A stretch of 64,000 bases of DNA from CAIVVT01 sp052145115 (lineage in GTDB: Bacteria; Acidobacteriota; Terriglobia; Bryobacterales; Bryobacteraceae): NCBI GenBank assembly GCA_052145115.1, contig JBKQPG010000017.1:19320-83319 (forward strand). Reading direction: 5' to 3'. Of this stretch, positions 52,524 to 61,657 are shown one piece after another (the first letter of the stretch is position 1; every line of letters begins with the position of its first letter). Under the pieces are notes generated by a model. That model was not told the origin of the DNA, searched no databases, and was given only the letters and a program-made list of their open reading frames with translations. Made by a program: the position numbers and the translations under genes.

Positions 52524-53342
52524 ATACCTGAGATACGCCGCGTGCTCCGGTTCCGGCGCCTCCTCGGCCAGCGCCGCCCACAGCTCCTGCCAGCTCATCG
52601 CCCACACGTCCAGCCCGTCCCTGCGCGCGCGCAGCGTGAACTCGTGCGCCTCGTCGCGATGCCGCCGCCCCGCCGCGCCGCGAACCGCGAACCACAGGTA
52701 CGCCAGCGTGAACCGCTCGCCGCTCGTCCGCAGCCCCAGTAAGTGCTTCAGCAGTTGCGCGGCGTGCAGGTGCTCGTGAATCCGGTCTTCGGGCGAGATC
52801 TGCTTTGCCAGCTTCGCCAGCTGCGGCCACTCTTTGAAGAACGCGTGCCCGGCGTGCGCCGGCCGCAGTCCGTGTTGCTGCATGCCCGCGTATGGCTCGC
52901 CGAACTTCGCCTCCATCGCGCACAGGAACGGCGTCACACCCGCGGCCGCGAGCGTCACGTCGGCCTGCGGCGGCGTGCCGAATCCGGCCACGATCGGGAA
53001 CGCGCGCTCGTACTCCAGCCACACCGGGCCGGTCTCCTTGAAGCCCAGCGCGCGCAGCAGCCCGCGCTTGGGCCGGTAGCGCCAGTGCTGGAACACGTTC
53101 ACCGCCAGCGCGGCCGACGAGAGCAGCGAATACAGGTGCCCTTCCGACCCGTTCTCCGACAACTCGCCGCCCGAGCCGCGCAGGAATTCACTCTCCGCGG
53201 CCGCGTCCAGCGGCTCGCAAAAGTTGTCGTTCAGATGGATCACCGCGCGCGACGGCGAACTCTCATTGCGCGGGCAGAATGCGACGCCGCGCCGCTCGGC
53301 CCATTCGGCCTGCCACTGCTCGAGTCTTTGACGCAGCGTCAC
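52476..53342 (-). CDS. PD-(D/E)XK nuclease-like protein of unknown function
   Basis: A 288-residue protein. A possible PD-(D/E)XK core reads QADVTLAAAG, eight further residues, then the Glu-x-Lys in AMEAKF. NVFQHWRYRPKRGLL and LEYERAFPI precede it, similar to small orphan restriction-endonuclease-like families. No methyltransferase lies nearby. The gene overlaps the convergent alpha-galactosidase 3' end by 48 bp and sits 12 bp downstream of lhgO on its own strand. The nuclease activity is an inference. Confidence 0.65.
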   Translation of the reverse strand: MTLRQRLEQWQAEWAERRGVAFCPRNESSPSRAVIHLNDNFCEPLDAAAESEFLRGSGGELSENGSEGHLYSLLSSAALAVNVFQHWRYRPKRGLLRALGFKETGPVWLEYERAFPIVAGFGTPPQADVTLAAAGVTPFLCAMEAKFGEPYAGMQQHGLRPAHAGHAFFKEWPQLAKLAKQISPEDRIHEHLHAAQLLKHLLGLRTSGERFTLAYLWFAVRGAAGRRHRDEAHEFTLRARRDGLDVWAMSWQELWAALAEEAPEPEHAAYLRYLADRYELDVTHGPGV

Positions 53343-53354
53343 GGCGGCTTGGCC

Positions 53355-54551
53355 TCACTGCGCCAATGCCAGGGCTGCGACCTCTTCGCCGATCGCCAGC
53401 GAGGCCGTGGCCGCGGGCGAAGGCGCGTTCAGCACGTGCACTGCGCGCTCCTGCACGACGATCTCAAAATCCTCCACCAGCCGCCCGTCGCGCCGCATCG
53501 CCTGCGCCCGCACGCCACTGCCGCCCGGCGCCAGGTCGCGCTCCTCGATCTCCGGCACCAGTTGTTGCAGCGCGCGGCAGAACAGCGCCTGGCTGAACGC
53601 CCGCCGTAGCTCCGCCGCGCACATGCCGGCGTGCGTCCCCACAAATCGCCACAGCCCCGGAAACGTGAGAGCTTCGGCCGCGTCCCGCAGATTGAACGCG
53701 ACCTTCGAATACCCTTCGCGCTTCAACGCCAGCACCGCGTTTGGACCCGCCTCGATGCCGCCGCGAATCATCCGCGTGAAGTGCAAACCGAGGAATGGGA
53801 ATTTCGGGTCGGCCACCGGGTAGATCAGGTTCCGCACCAGGAATTCACGCTCCGGCCGCAGCTTGTAATAGTCGCCGCGGAAGGGCACGATCCGCACGCC
53901 GGTCCGGACGCCTGCCAGCCGCGCCACGCGGTCCGCCTGTAGCCCGGCGCAAGTGACCAGCACGTCGGAGGCGAACTCGCCGGCCCTCGTTTCGGCCCGC
54001 CACTCCTGCCCGTCGCGCCGCAGCCCGGTCAATCCCGCATTCGTGACCACCTTGCCGCCGCGCGTCTCAATCTCGCCGCGCAGCGCCTCGCACACCGCGG
54101 CGTAATCGACGATTCCTTCCCCGGGAACCCTCAGCGCGGCCACGCCCGCCACGTGCGGCTCGATCTCGCGCATGCGCGGCAGGTCCAGAAGCTCCAGCCC
54201 CTGCAGGCCGTTTTTCGTCCCGCGTTCCAGAAGATCTTTCAGCCGCGGGATCTGCTCCTGGCGCGTCGCCACCACCAGATTGCCGCAGATTTCGTGCGGG
54301 ATCGCATGAGCGCGGCAGAACTCGACCATCTGGCGGATGCCGCGCACCGCCAGTCTGGCTTTGCTGGAGCCCGGCCGATAGGGCAGGCCGCAGTGCAGCA
54401 CGCCGCTGTTGTTGCCGGTTTGATGCTGCCCGACTCCCGGCTCCTTCTCCACCAGTGTGAGGCTCGTTTGCGGAGCGCTTTCCAGGATGCGCATGGCCGT
54501 GGCCAGCCCCACCGCCCCTCCGCCCACCACCAGCACGCGCTTGCCGCTCAT
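53355..54551 (-). CDS. lhgO: L-2-hydroxyglutarate oxidase LhgO
   Basis: A 398-residue FAD-dependent DAO-family oxidoreductase that oxidises L-2-hydroxyglutarate to 2-oxoglutarate. The dinucleotide fold is at the N terminus (VLVVGGGAVGLATAM), followed by NNSGVLHCGLPYRPGS, which is LhgO-like, and PFRGDYYKLRPE. It precedes the PD-(D/E)XK-like gene and follows purE. It may detoxify a side product of central metabolism; icd is two genes away. Confidence 0.93.
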   Translation of the reverse strand: MSGKRVLVVGGGAVGLATAMRILESAPQTSLTLVEKEPGVGQHQTGNNSGVLHCGLPYRPGSSKARLAVRGIRQMVEFCRAHAIPHEICGNLVVATRQEQIPRLKDLLERGTKNGLQGLELLDLPRMREIEPHVAGVAALRVPGEGIVDYAAVCEALRGEIETRGGKVVTNAGLTGLRRDGQEWRAETRAGEFASDVLVTCAGLQADRVARLAGVRTGVRIVPFRGDYYKLRPEREFLVRNLIYPVADPKFPFLGLHFTRMIRGGIEAGPNAVLALKREGYSKVAFNLRDAAEALTFPGLWRFVGTHAGMCAAELRRAFSQALFCRALQQLVPEIEERDLAPGGSGVRAQAMRRDGRLVEDFEIVVQERAVHVLNAPSPAATASLAIGEEVAALALAQ

Positions 54552-54599
54552 CGCCGCCGACTCACTCTCCGTGCATGCCGCATCGCCGGCCCGCGCATT

Positions 54600-55097
54600 T
54601 TACGGCAGCGTCGCGGCCATCACCTTTTGGGTCTGCTGCATCCGGAATTGTTCCAGCTTTTCGATCAACGCCGGCCGGTGCAGCGCCACAATCGCCACCG
54701 CCAGCAGCCCCGCGTTCACCGCGCCCGGCTGGCCGATCCCCAGCGTGCCCACCGGCACGCCCCCGGGCATCTGCACGGTCGCGAGCAGCGAGTCCATTCC
54801 GTTCAGCGCCGGGCTCTGCATCGGCACGCCGAGCACCGGCAGCGTCGTGTACGCCGCCGTCACGCCCGCCAGGTGAGCGGCCCCGCCCGCGGCGGCGACA
54901 ATCACCTCCAGCCCGCGCTGCCGCGCCGTTCGCGCGTAGTCGGCGAGCGCCTCCGGCGCGCGGTGCGCCGAGAGCACGCGCTTCTCGTAGGGCACTTCGA
55001 AATCCTCGAGCACTCGACACGCGTGCTGCATCGTCTCCCAGTCGGAGGCGCTGCCCATGATGACCCCGACCAGCGGCTTTACATCCATTTCAGGCAC
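54600..55097 (-). CDS. purE: N5-carboxyaminoimidazole ribonucleotide mutase PurE
   Basis: A 165-residue class I PurE. The phosphate-binding start is GVIMGSASDWETM, the catalytic His region is VLSAHRAPE, and GGAAHLAGVTAA and PVLGVPMQSPALNGMDSL follow. It interconverts N5-CAIR and CAIR in purine synthesis. purK is not seen in the window. The ATG three codons downstream is an alternative start. Confidence 0.95.
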   Translation of the reverse strand: MPEMDVKPLVGVIMGSASDWETMQHACRVLEDFEVPYEKRVLSAHRAPEALADYARTARQRGLEVIVAAAGGAAHLAGVTAAYTTLPVLGVPMQSPALNGMDSLLATVQMPGGVPVGTLGIGQPGAVNAGLLAVAIVALHRPALIEKLEQFRMQQTQKVMAATLP

Positions 55098-55189
55098 TCT
55101 CCTTGTTCAAGCCCGGCACTCGGTCGCCTCTCCGCGCCGGAGAGCCGTCCTTTTCAAGTTCTCAATGCCGCATCCGCTCCCCGCCGGCG

Positions 55190-56650
55190 CTACTGCCCCT
55201 GGCTCAGTGAAAAGCCCGGCTTGCCGTCGAAATTGTACAGGCCCTCGGTCTTGGTGAATTCGACCCCCGCCCCGGCCGCGCGCTGCAGCAGGTCGATCGC
55301 CTGCTGATGCGTGACCACCGGGTTCGCATTGTCGCTCTGATAGCGGCACCGCCAACTGTCGCTGGTGAGCGTGTCGGGCAGCCCTTCGGGATACACTTTC
55401 ACGCCCCGGCTGGAAATCATCACCAGCTTCAATCCGCCGCCGTTCAGCGTTTCCATCCGCCGGCCCACTTCGTTGGGATCCCCGGGCGGATTGTAGATGA
55501 ACAGGTCGATGCCAACCAGTTCCCGCTGCGGCCAGGCCTTCGCCGCCCCCGCGGCCCGCGCGGCGCGCTTCGGCGCGGCCTTGTAGCGCACCGGCTTGAA
55601 CTTCTGCGGCTCCAGGCCCATCCGCTCCGCGATCGCCGCTCCAAACTCCTTGGTCCCGACCTGCTTCGTCGTGTGCGGGTTCTTGCCCTCCTTGGCGATG
55701 TCGTAGGTGTGGATGCCGTCCTCCAGCGTCCTCAAAAACGCGTTGTGCACGCGCTCGGCCACGTCCTCCTGGCCGATGTGCACGAGCATCATCACCGCGC
55801 CCAGCAGCAGCCCCGACGGGTTGGCCAGATTCTGCCCGGCGCGCCGCGGCGCCGAGCCGTGGATCGCCTCGAACATCGCATATTTCATGCCGATGTTGGC
55901 CGAGCCCGCCAGCCCGACCGAGCCGGCGATCTGCGCCGCCACGTCCGACAGTATGTCGCCATACAGGTTCGGCATCACCAGCACGTCGAACGCCGACGGC
56001 GTGTCGGCCAGTTTCGCGGCGCCGATGTCGACGATCCAGCTCTCCTTCAAGATCTCCGGGTACTCCAGCGCGATCTCGTCGAAGACCTTGTGGAACAGGC
56101 CGTCGGTCAGCTTCATGATGTTGTCCTTCATGAAGCAGGTGACCTTCTTGCGATTGTTCCGCACGGCGTAGTCGAAGGCATAGCGCACGATCCGCTCGCT
56201 GCCCGACCGGCTGATCAGCTTCAGGCACTGCGTCACGTCCTGCGTTTGCTGGTACTCGATGCCGGCGTACAAATCCTCTTCGTTCTCGCGCACGATCACC
56301 ACGTCCATCCCCGGGTGCTTGGTCGGAATGTAGGGGTCGTAAGCCACGCACGGCCGCACGTTGGCGTACAGGCCGAGCAGCTTGCGCGTGGTCACGTTCA
56401 GGCTCTTGTATCCGCCGCCCTGCGGCGTCGTGATCGGCGCTTTCAAAAACACTTTCGTGCGCCGCAGCGACTCGATCGAGCTCTTCTCGATGCCCGTCGT
56501 GTTGCCCCGCAGGTACACCTTTTCGCCGATCTCGATCTCCTCGATATCCAGGCGCGCGCCCGCGCTGGCCAGGATTTCGAGCGTGGCGCCCATGATCTCG
56601 GGACCGATGCCGTCGCCCCGGGCGACCGTGATGGGTACGTTGCTTGCCAT
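55190..56650 (-). CDS. icd: Isocitrate dehydrogenase, Thermus-type with C-terminal extension
   Basis: A TCA-cycle enzyme of 486 residues. The N-terminal dehydrogenase core has VARGDGIGPEIM, YANVRPCVAYDPYIPT, YGDILSDVAAQIAG and IHGSAPRRAGQN. After about residue 340 a basic linker (KAAPKRAARAAGAAKA) leads to an extra ~120-residue domain (FIYNPPGDPNEVGRRME to the end), as in the Thermus-type isocitrate dehydrogenases of about 490 residues. AAGGA precedes the ATG. Cofactor choice (NADP versus NAD) cannot be settled by eye. Confidence 0.92.
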   Translation of the reverse strand: MASNVPITVARGDGIGPEIMGATLEILASAGARLDIEEIEIGEKVYLRGNTTGIEKSSIESLRRTKVFLKAPITTPQGGGYKSLNVTTRKLLGLYANVRPCVAYDPYIPTKHPGMDVVIVRENEEDLYAGIEYQQTQDVTQCLKLISRSGSERIVRYAFDYAVRNNRKKVTCFMKDNIMKLTDGLFHKVFDEIALEYPEILKESWIVDIGAAKLADTPSAFDVLVMPNLYGDILSDVAAQIAGSVGLAGSANIGMKYAMFEAIHGSAPRRAGQNLANPSGLLLGAVMMLVHIGQEDVAERVHNAFLRTLEDGIHTYDIAKEGKNPHTTKQVGTKEFGAAIAERMGLEPQKFKPVRYKAAPKRAARAAGAAKAWPQRELVGIDLFIYNPPGDPNEVGRRMETLNGGGLKLVMISSRGVKVYPEGLPDTLTSDSWRCRYQSDNANPVVTHQQAIDLLQRAAGAGVEFTKTEGLYNFDGKPGFSLSQGQ

Positions 56651-56698
56651 AGTTCCTTCTCTTCCCGATGAATGCGGCCGCCCGCGCGCCCGCGCTGG

Positions 56699-58513
56699 CT
56701 AAAACTCTTCCCGCCCCACGTACAGCTCGCTGATCTCCTTGCGGAAACTGTCGATCGCCTGCGTGCGGCGCAGCTTCATGGTGGGCGTCAGCTCGCCGTG
56801 CTCCAGCGAGAAATCGCGTTCGATGATCTTGAAACGCCGCACCTGCTCGAACGGCGCCAGTTGCCGGTTGACCCGCTGGACAATCCGCTTCATCTCGCCA
56901 TGCACGGCCTGGTCCTGCGCCAGTTGCGCCAGGCTCCGGGCCTCCGGGGCGACGCCCTCCACGTCGGCCGCCGCCTGCGCGTTGATGCTGATCAGCGCCG
57001 TCATGTACGGCATCCGGTCGCCGATCAGCAGGATCTGGTTGACGATCGGATGCATCTTGAACAGCCCCTCGATGCGCGCCGGATAGACCTTCTTGCCGTT
57101 GGAAGAAACGATCAGCTCCTTCTTTCGGCCCGTGATCCAGACGTAGCCGTCGGCGTCGATCTGCGCCACGTCCCCGGTGTGCAGCCAGCCCTCGCGCAGC
57201 ACCGCCGCCGTCGCCCCGGGGTCCTTGTAATAGCCCTCGAAAACCGTCTCCCCCCGCACCAGCAGCTCCCCGTCCTCGGCCGCCCGCAGCTCGGCCCCCG
57301 GCAACGCTTTCCCGATTGAGCCCGCCTTCGTCCGGCCGGGCGGGTTCAGCGCCACCACGCCCCCTTCGGTCAGTCCATAGCCCTCCAGCAATGGCAGGCC
57401 GATCGCGGCATAAAATTCGGCCAGGCCCTTGCCCAGCGGCGCCGCGCCGCTGGCCGCCACTTTCAGGCGCCCTCCCAGCCGCTCGCGGATCTTGGAAAAC
57501 ACGACTTTGTCGAAGAACTTCAACGAGGCCAGGTGCCACGGCCTCGGCGTCCGGCCTTCCTGCCGCGCCCGGCTCACCGCACTGCCCACGCCCAGCCCCA
57601 TGTAGAACAGCTTGCGCACCGCCAACGGCTTCTTCCGGATTTCCGTCGTGATGCTGGCGTACATCCGTTCCCACACCCGCGGTGGAGCCACGAACAGCGT
57701 CGGCCGGATCGACCGCAGCTCCCCCGGCATCTTCGAAAGGCCTTCGCTGAACCACACCGGAATGCCGTGCCGGATCACCAGCAGTTCCAGCACCAGCCGC
57801 TGCGTGATGTGCGCCGAAGGCAGGAACACCAGCGTCGAATCCGCGCTGTCCAGGTCCAGCACCTGGGGACCCATCCCGCAGTTGACCACCACTGCGTTAT
57901 GGCTCACCAGGCCCATCTTCGGCTCGCCCGTCGCTCCCGACGTCAGGTACAGGATCGCGATGTCCGCCGGCCGCACGCCTCCGCGGATGCGCTCTAGCAG
58001 GCCCGGATCCTCCGCCATCGCCTGCGACCCCAGTTGCCTCAGCCGCTCCATCGTGATCGCGTTCTCGGCCTCGCCGCTGAACAGGATCCGCTGGGCCTCG
58101 ATCTCGCACATGCCCGCGCTTTCCAGCGCCGCCAGCATCTTGGGATTCTCCACGAAGATGGCCTTCGGCTCGGCCGCCTTGAGGGTCTTCACCTGGTCGG
58201 CCGCGGGCAGGCTGGTGTACACCGCCGCCGCGATCGAGCCATTGGTCAACACGCCCACGTCGGCCAGGTAGAACTCGGCGCGCGTCTCCGACGCCAGCCC
58301 GCAGATGTCGCCGTGGCCCACCCCCAGCGCGCGCAGCCCCGCCGCCACCTCTTCCGCGATCTGTCGGTATTCGATCCAGTTCCAGCTCTGGTAAGTCCCG
58401 CCGCCCTGCGGTTGATACAACGCCGGCGCGCTCCCCAGGAACTCGGCCGTTGCCGCCAGCATGTTGTAGACGGTCCTGCGCTCGCGCGGCAGCTCAGGCG
58501 GCACATTGGCCAT
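56699..58513 (-). CDS. Long-chain acyl-CoA synthetase (AMP-binding)
   Basis: A 604-residue fatty-acyl-CoA synthetase of the FadD/FAA type. The P-loop-like ATP motif is ILYLTSGATGEPKMG, followed by LPLLEGYGLTEGG, GWLHTGDVAQIDADGYVWITGR and KELIVSSNGKKVYPARIE. I use the ATG at 58513 (MANVPPE); a TTG nine codons earlier is possible. It is 48 bp upstream of icd on the same strand. Confidence 0.92.
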   Translation of the reverse strand: MANVPPELPRERRTVYNMLAATAEFLGSAPALYQPQGGGTYQSWNWIEYRQIAEEVAAGLRALGVGHGDICGLASETRAEFYLADVGVLTNGSIAAAVYTSLPAADQVKTLKAAEPKAIFVENPKMLAALESAGMCEIEAQRILFSGEAENAITMERLRQLGSQAMAEDPGLLERIRGGVRPADIAILYLTSGATGEPKMGLVSHNAVVVNCGMGPQVLDLDSADSTLVFLPSAHITQRLVLELLVIRHGIPVWFSEGLSKMPGELRSIRPTLFVAPPRVWERMYASITTEIRKKPLAVRKLFYMGLGVGSAVSRARQEGRTPRPWHLASLKFFDKVVFSKIRERLGGRLKVAASGAAPLGKGLAEFYAAIGLPLLEGYGLTEGGVVALNPPGRTKAGSIGKALPGAELRAAEDGELLVRGETVFEGYYKDPGATAAVLREGWLHTGDVAQIDADGYVWITGRKKELIVSSNGKKVYPARIEGLFKMHPIVNQILLIGDRMPYMTALISINAQAAADVEGVAPEARSLAQLAQDQAVHGEMKRIVQRVNRQLAPFEQVRRFKIIERDFSLEHGELTPTMKLRRTQAIDSFRKEISELYVGREEF

Positions 58514-58701
58514 ATTTTTCAGATTCTCCCGGAAAAACAACCGCTCCCGCTACCGTTCCCACACCATGCCCGCCCGAACGCTCTCCGCCTCGGTCGCCGG
58601 CGAGCCCGTGGTTCCTCTTCAGATTAGACTAAGCGCAAGCCCGCCCAAAAGGAAAGTCCCGCGCCGCGGCCGGCTTCCGGTGCAGGCGGCTGATCCACAT
58701 G

Positions 58702-58805
58702 AAAACCGGGGACTGACGTCTCTGTCCTAGGCGCGCACGACTCCCTCTGTCCGCTCCCTGCCTTTACTGCGCCGTGTGGACTGAGCCGTCTGTCCCCCGT
58801 GTTTT
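58702..58805. repeat. Palindromic intergenic element (about 104 bp)
   Basis: In the 338-bp gene-free gap 58514-58851, the left arm AAAACCGGGGACTGACG (58702-58718, continuing to 58727) and the reverse complement of 58778-58805, which begins AAAACACGGGGGACAGACG, form an imperfect inverted repeat with about 26-bp arms. It lies between the 3' end of the DUF1015 gene and the 5' region of the acyl-CoA synthetase. No gene or ribosome site is seen in the gap. Confidence 0.55.
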
Positions 58806-58851
58806 CGCACCACGTTGTCAACGCCCTCTTCTTCGATGTCAATCGTCCGAG

Positions 58852-60084
58852 CTAATCCAGTTTATATATGGTCAGCCCGGACAGCAGCTTGGGGTAGAAG
58901 TCGGTCGATTTCTGCGGCATCACGCCCCCGCCGAACGACGTCTGGGCCACCTGCTCGATGCTGGTCGGCTTCAGCAGAAACGCGATCTGCGCCGCGCCCT
59001 GCCGCGCTTCCGCCACCGCCTGCTCGAGGCCCCGCGCGTAGCGCAGGCGCTGCTCCTCCCGCACCGCTTCTTCCGAAATGCCGAGCACCCGGCCCAACAG
59101 CGCCTCGTGCAGCACCCGCACGTCCAGCGCGCCCGTTCCCGCGCGCCACTCCAGCCGGAACAGCCGTTCGCCGATCGCCGCGCCGATGACCGTCCGTTCC
59201 CCCCGCTCCGCCCAACTGCGCTGCAGCGTCGCCGGCGAGTCGATCTCGTCCACCACGAACTCGCCCGCCGCGGTCCGCAGAAACCCCTCCGGCAGCTCGC
59301 TCGCCGGGATGCCGCTCACCAGCCGGTGCGTCGCCAGAATCTGCAGTCCCGGCGAATGCATGTTGACGAAGGTCATCATCACCCGGTCCGCGCCGCCCAT
59401 CCCCGGGTTCTGCTGGCGGAACGCCAGCGCCGTTTCATAGCGGTGATGGCCGTCGGCGATCACGAGCTTCTTGTCGCTCATCGACTGCTGGATGCGCGTC
59501 GCGCCGGCGATCTTCCACACCCGGTGCCGCGCCCCGTACTCGTCCATCACGTCCGCCAGCGGCGTCCCCTCGGCGGCTTCGTCCAGCAGGCCGTCGATCG
59601 ACCCCGCCGGATCCGGGTACAGCATGAAAATCTGGCCGAAATGCGCCTGCGTCGCGCGCAGCAGCTCCAGCCGGTCCTTCTTCGGCCCGGTCAGCGTCTG
59701 CTCGTGCCGGTGCACCACTCCGCCCGCGTACTCCTCCACCGCCCCCAGCGCGATGAACCCCTTGCGTACCATCCTCTCGCCCGTGTCCGGCAGCGTGAAT
59801 TCCTGGAAGTACGGGAACACGCCCGGCTCGGCGTCGCGCGCCAGCAGCCCCTCCGCGATCCATTCCCGCAGATGCCCCGCCGCACGCGTATAGACATTGT
59901 CCACGGCCGTGTCGCTCGCGCGCCGCTCGCCCAGAATCACGCGCACCAGGTTGTACGGGCTGCGCGCCAGGTAGCGTTGGCGCATGGCCAGCGTGATCTT
60001 GTCGTAGGGCTGCGTGAGCAGGTCCTCCAGCGCGCCGGCCTTTTCGGTGTAGCGATAGGGTTGAAACGGGAAGATTTGGGCCAA
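58852..60084 (-). CDS. DUF1015 family protein
   Basis: A 410-residue conserved protein of unknown function, widespread in anaerobes, Planctomycetes and Acidobacteria. Family features are the N-terminal IFPFQPYRYTEKAG, the middle YFQEFTLP, and the KLVIADGHHRYETALAFR block with paired His, plausible for metal or phosphate binding. The proposed TTG start at 60084 matches family N termini but lacks a clear ribosome site. Further upstream the open frame is antisense over the next gene. It is divergent from the inositol-monophosphatase-family gene. Confidence 0.85.
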   Translation of the reverse strand: MAQIFPFQPYRYTEKAGALEDLLTQPYDKITLAMRQRYLARSPYNLVRVILGERRASDTAVDNVYTRAAGHLREWIAEGLLARDAEPGVFPYFQEFTLPDTGERMVRKGFIALGAVEEYAGGVVHRHEQTLTGPKKDRLELLRATQAHFGQIFMLYPDPAGSIDGLLDEAAEGTPLADVMDEYGARHRVWKIAGATRIQQSMSDKKLVIADGHHRYETALAFRQQNPGMGGADRVMMTFVNMHSPGLQILATHRLVSGIPASELPEGFLRTAAGEFVVDEIDSPATLQRSWAERGERTVIGAAIGERLFRLEWRAGTGALDVRVLHEALLGRVLGISEEAVREEQRLRYARGLEQAVAEARQGAAQIAFLLKPTSIEQVAQTSFGGGVMPQKSTDFYPKLLSGLTIYKLD

Positions 60085-60160
60085 GACACAGAATATCAGC
60101 CCCGCCCCGCGTTTTCCCCTCTTGTCGCGGCCCGCCCCGCTCACGCTACTATGAGCGCTG

Positions 60161-60940
60161 ATGGCATTAGAAAACGAACTGCAACTCGCCCGCGAGCTGA
60201 GCCGCGGCGCCGGCGCGCTGGCGCTGGACCACATGCGTCGCGGCATCGTCGCCGAGCTCAAGCCCGACGGCTCGCCCGTCACTATCGCGGACCGCGAATG
60301 CGAACGCCTCTTCGTCGACGGTCTTGAACGCGCTTTCCCCGCCGACGGCCTGCTGGGCGAAGAGGGCTCCGCCAGGGAGTCGCGCAGCGGCCGCCGTTGG
60401 ATCGTCGATCCGATCGACGGCACGCGCGATTTTCTGCGCGCCAACCCGCTGTGGTGCAACCTGCTCGCGCTGGAATCGGGCGGCACGGTGGAGCTGGGCG
60501 TGTGCACCTTCCCCATGCTCCGCACCACCTACTGGGCCGTCGCCGGCGCAGGCGCCTGGCGCCAGTCCGACCTCGAAACCGCGCGCCTCCACGGCTCCCC
60601 GATCGCCGATATCGCGCGCTCCGTCATCGGCATCAGCGGCCTCGAGCGCGCCCTCAAGCAGCCCTACGCCGCCCGCTTACCCGAATTCCTCGGCCGTTTC
60701 GGCGTCATCCGCAGCCTCGGCGGCGCGCTGGACGCCATGTCGGTCTGCGCCGGCCAGGCCGAATTCTGGCTGGAGCCGGCCGCCAAGCCGTGGGACCTGG
60801 CTGTGGTCCAGATCCTGGCCCGCGAGGCCGGGCTGCGCTTTTTCGATTTCACCGGCGCCGATTCGATCTATGGCGGCAACGCCATCCTGTGCGTACCCTC
60901 GCTGGAGCCCGCCGCCCGCGAATTCCTGGGCCTGGCCTGA
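60161..60940 (+). CDS. Inositol-monophosphatase-family phosphatase (possible histidinol-phosphatase)
   Basis: A 259-residue Mg2+-dependent phosphatase. Metal ligands are in LLGEEGSARES and WIVDPIDGTRDFLRANPLW, with the late AAKPWDLAVVQILAREAG, the complete IMPase signature set. The short family length and Arg after Gly-Thr resemble HisN-type histidinol-phosphatases as well as CysQ-like enzymes, so the substrate is open. It is divergent from the DUF1015 gene and upstream of an Rrf2 regulator. Confidence 0.9.
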   Translation: MALENELQLARELSRGAGALALDHMRRGIVAELKPDGSPVTIADRECERLFVDGLERAFPADGLLGEEGSARESRSGRRWIVDPIDGTRDFLRANPLWCNLLALESGGTVELGVCTFPMLRTTYWAVAGAGAWRQSDLETARLHGSPIADIARSVIGISGLERALKQPYAARLPEFLGRFGVIRSLGGALDAMSVCAGQAEFWLEPAAKPWDLAVVQILAREAGLRFFDFTGADSIYGGNAILCVPSLEPAAREFLGLA

Positions 60941-61040
60941 GCGTTGCCTCCCACGCCCGCCGCCTCCGCCGCACCGCCGCGGCCGGCCGCCGGACCCGGC
61001 GCTGGCAGTGAAACAAAGTTGACACGCAGCGTCTTTTCGC

Positions 61041-61069
61041 TTGCGGGCGTGTTAACATGCGTTTAGGAT
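61041..61069 (+). promoter_or_regulatory. Putative promoter region of the Rrf2 gene
   Basis: TTGCGG (61041-61046) and TAGGAT (61064-61069) are 17 bp apart, 38 bp before the Rrf2 ATG. A TTGACA at 61019-61024 and a CACGCA/TGCGGGCGTG inverted repeat nearby could be the binding site of the regulator itself. The match to consensus is weak. Confidence 0.35.
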
Positions 61070-61106
61070 AAAGGCATATTTTGACCATGGTATCTAGGGG
61101 TTACAA

Positions 61107-61574
61107 ATGATCTACTCGCGCTCTGCCGAATACGCCGTCCGGGCGTTCATCCACCTCGCCTCGGTCCCCGAGGGCAAGTACGCGATGGTGAAACAGATCG
61201 CCGAAGAGTGTGACATTCCAAGCCACTTCCTGGCCAAGATCCTCCAGCAACTGGCCCGCAAGGGCTTTCTGCGCTCCAGCAAGGGACCGACCGGCGGCTT
61301 CTGCCTGCGCGTTCCCGCCGCCGAGATGAGCATGCTGCAACTGGTCGACACCATCGACGGCCTGACCGACTACGAGCGTTGTCCCGGCGGCATGACCGAG
61401 TGCAGCGACACCGCCCCCTGCGGCCTGCACGATACCTGGAAGGCCCTGCGCTCCCGTATCATGGAGTATCTGGAGCGCACTTCGATCGAGGACCTCGCCA
61501 AGGCACTCGCGCAGAAGAAGCGGAACCTGGAAAAGGTTCACAAGACCCGGCGCTCCGCGGCTAAGAAGGCCTGA
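61107..61574 (+). CDS. Rrf2-family (IscR-like) Fe-S transcriptional regulator
   Basis: A 155-residue winged-helix regulator. Residues 1-80 hold the Rrf2 helix-turn-helix (SRSAEYAVRAFIHLA; CDIPSHFLAKILQQLARKG; SSKGPTGGFCL). The cluster-binding segment is CPGGMTECSDTAPC, C-x6-C-x5-C, close to the IscR spacing. A Lys/Arg-rich tail follows. It probably senses iron, redox state or NO via a cluster. isc/suf genes are not in the window; the next gene is clpP, 83 bp downstream. Confidence 0.92.
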   Translation: MIYSRSAEYAVRAFIHLASVPEGKYAMVKQIAEECDIPSHFLAKILQQLARKGFLRSSKGPTGGFCLRVPAAEMSMLQLVDTIDGLTDYERCPGGMTECSDTAPCGLHDTWKALRSRIMEYLERTSIEDLAKALAQKKRNLEKVHKTRRSAAKKA

Positions 61575-61657
61575 ATCAGGCCTTCAGAAACGAAGACGGC
61601 CCGATCCAGGTCGTCGCCCCGCGCGACAGGCCTGGCATCCCGGCCCTAGGAGGCTCG

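Noticed and set aside
58541..58851. tRNA or other structured RNA gene in the gap
   Set aside because: No cloverleaf or CCA-type end was found; the structure is a long imperfect palindrome.
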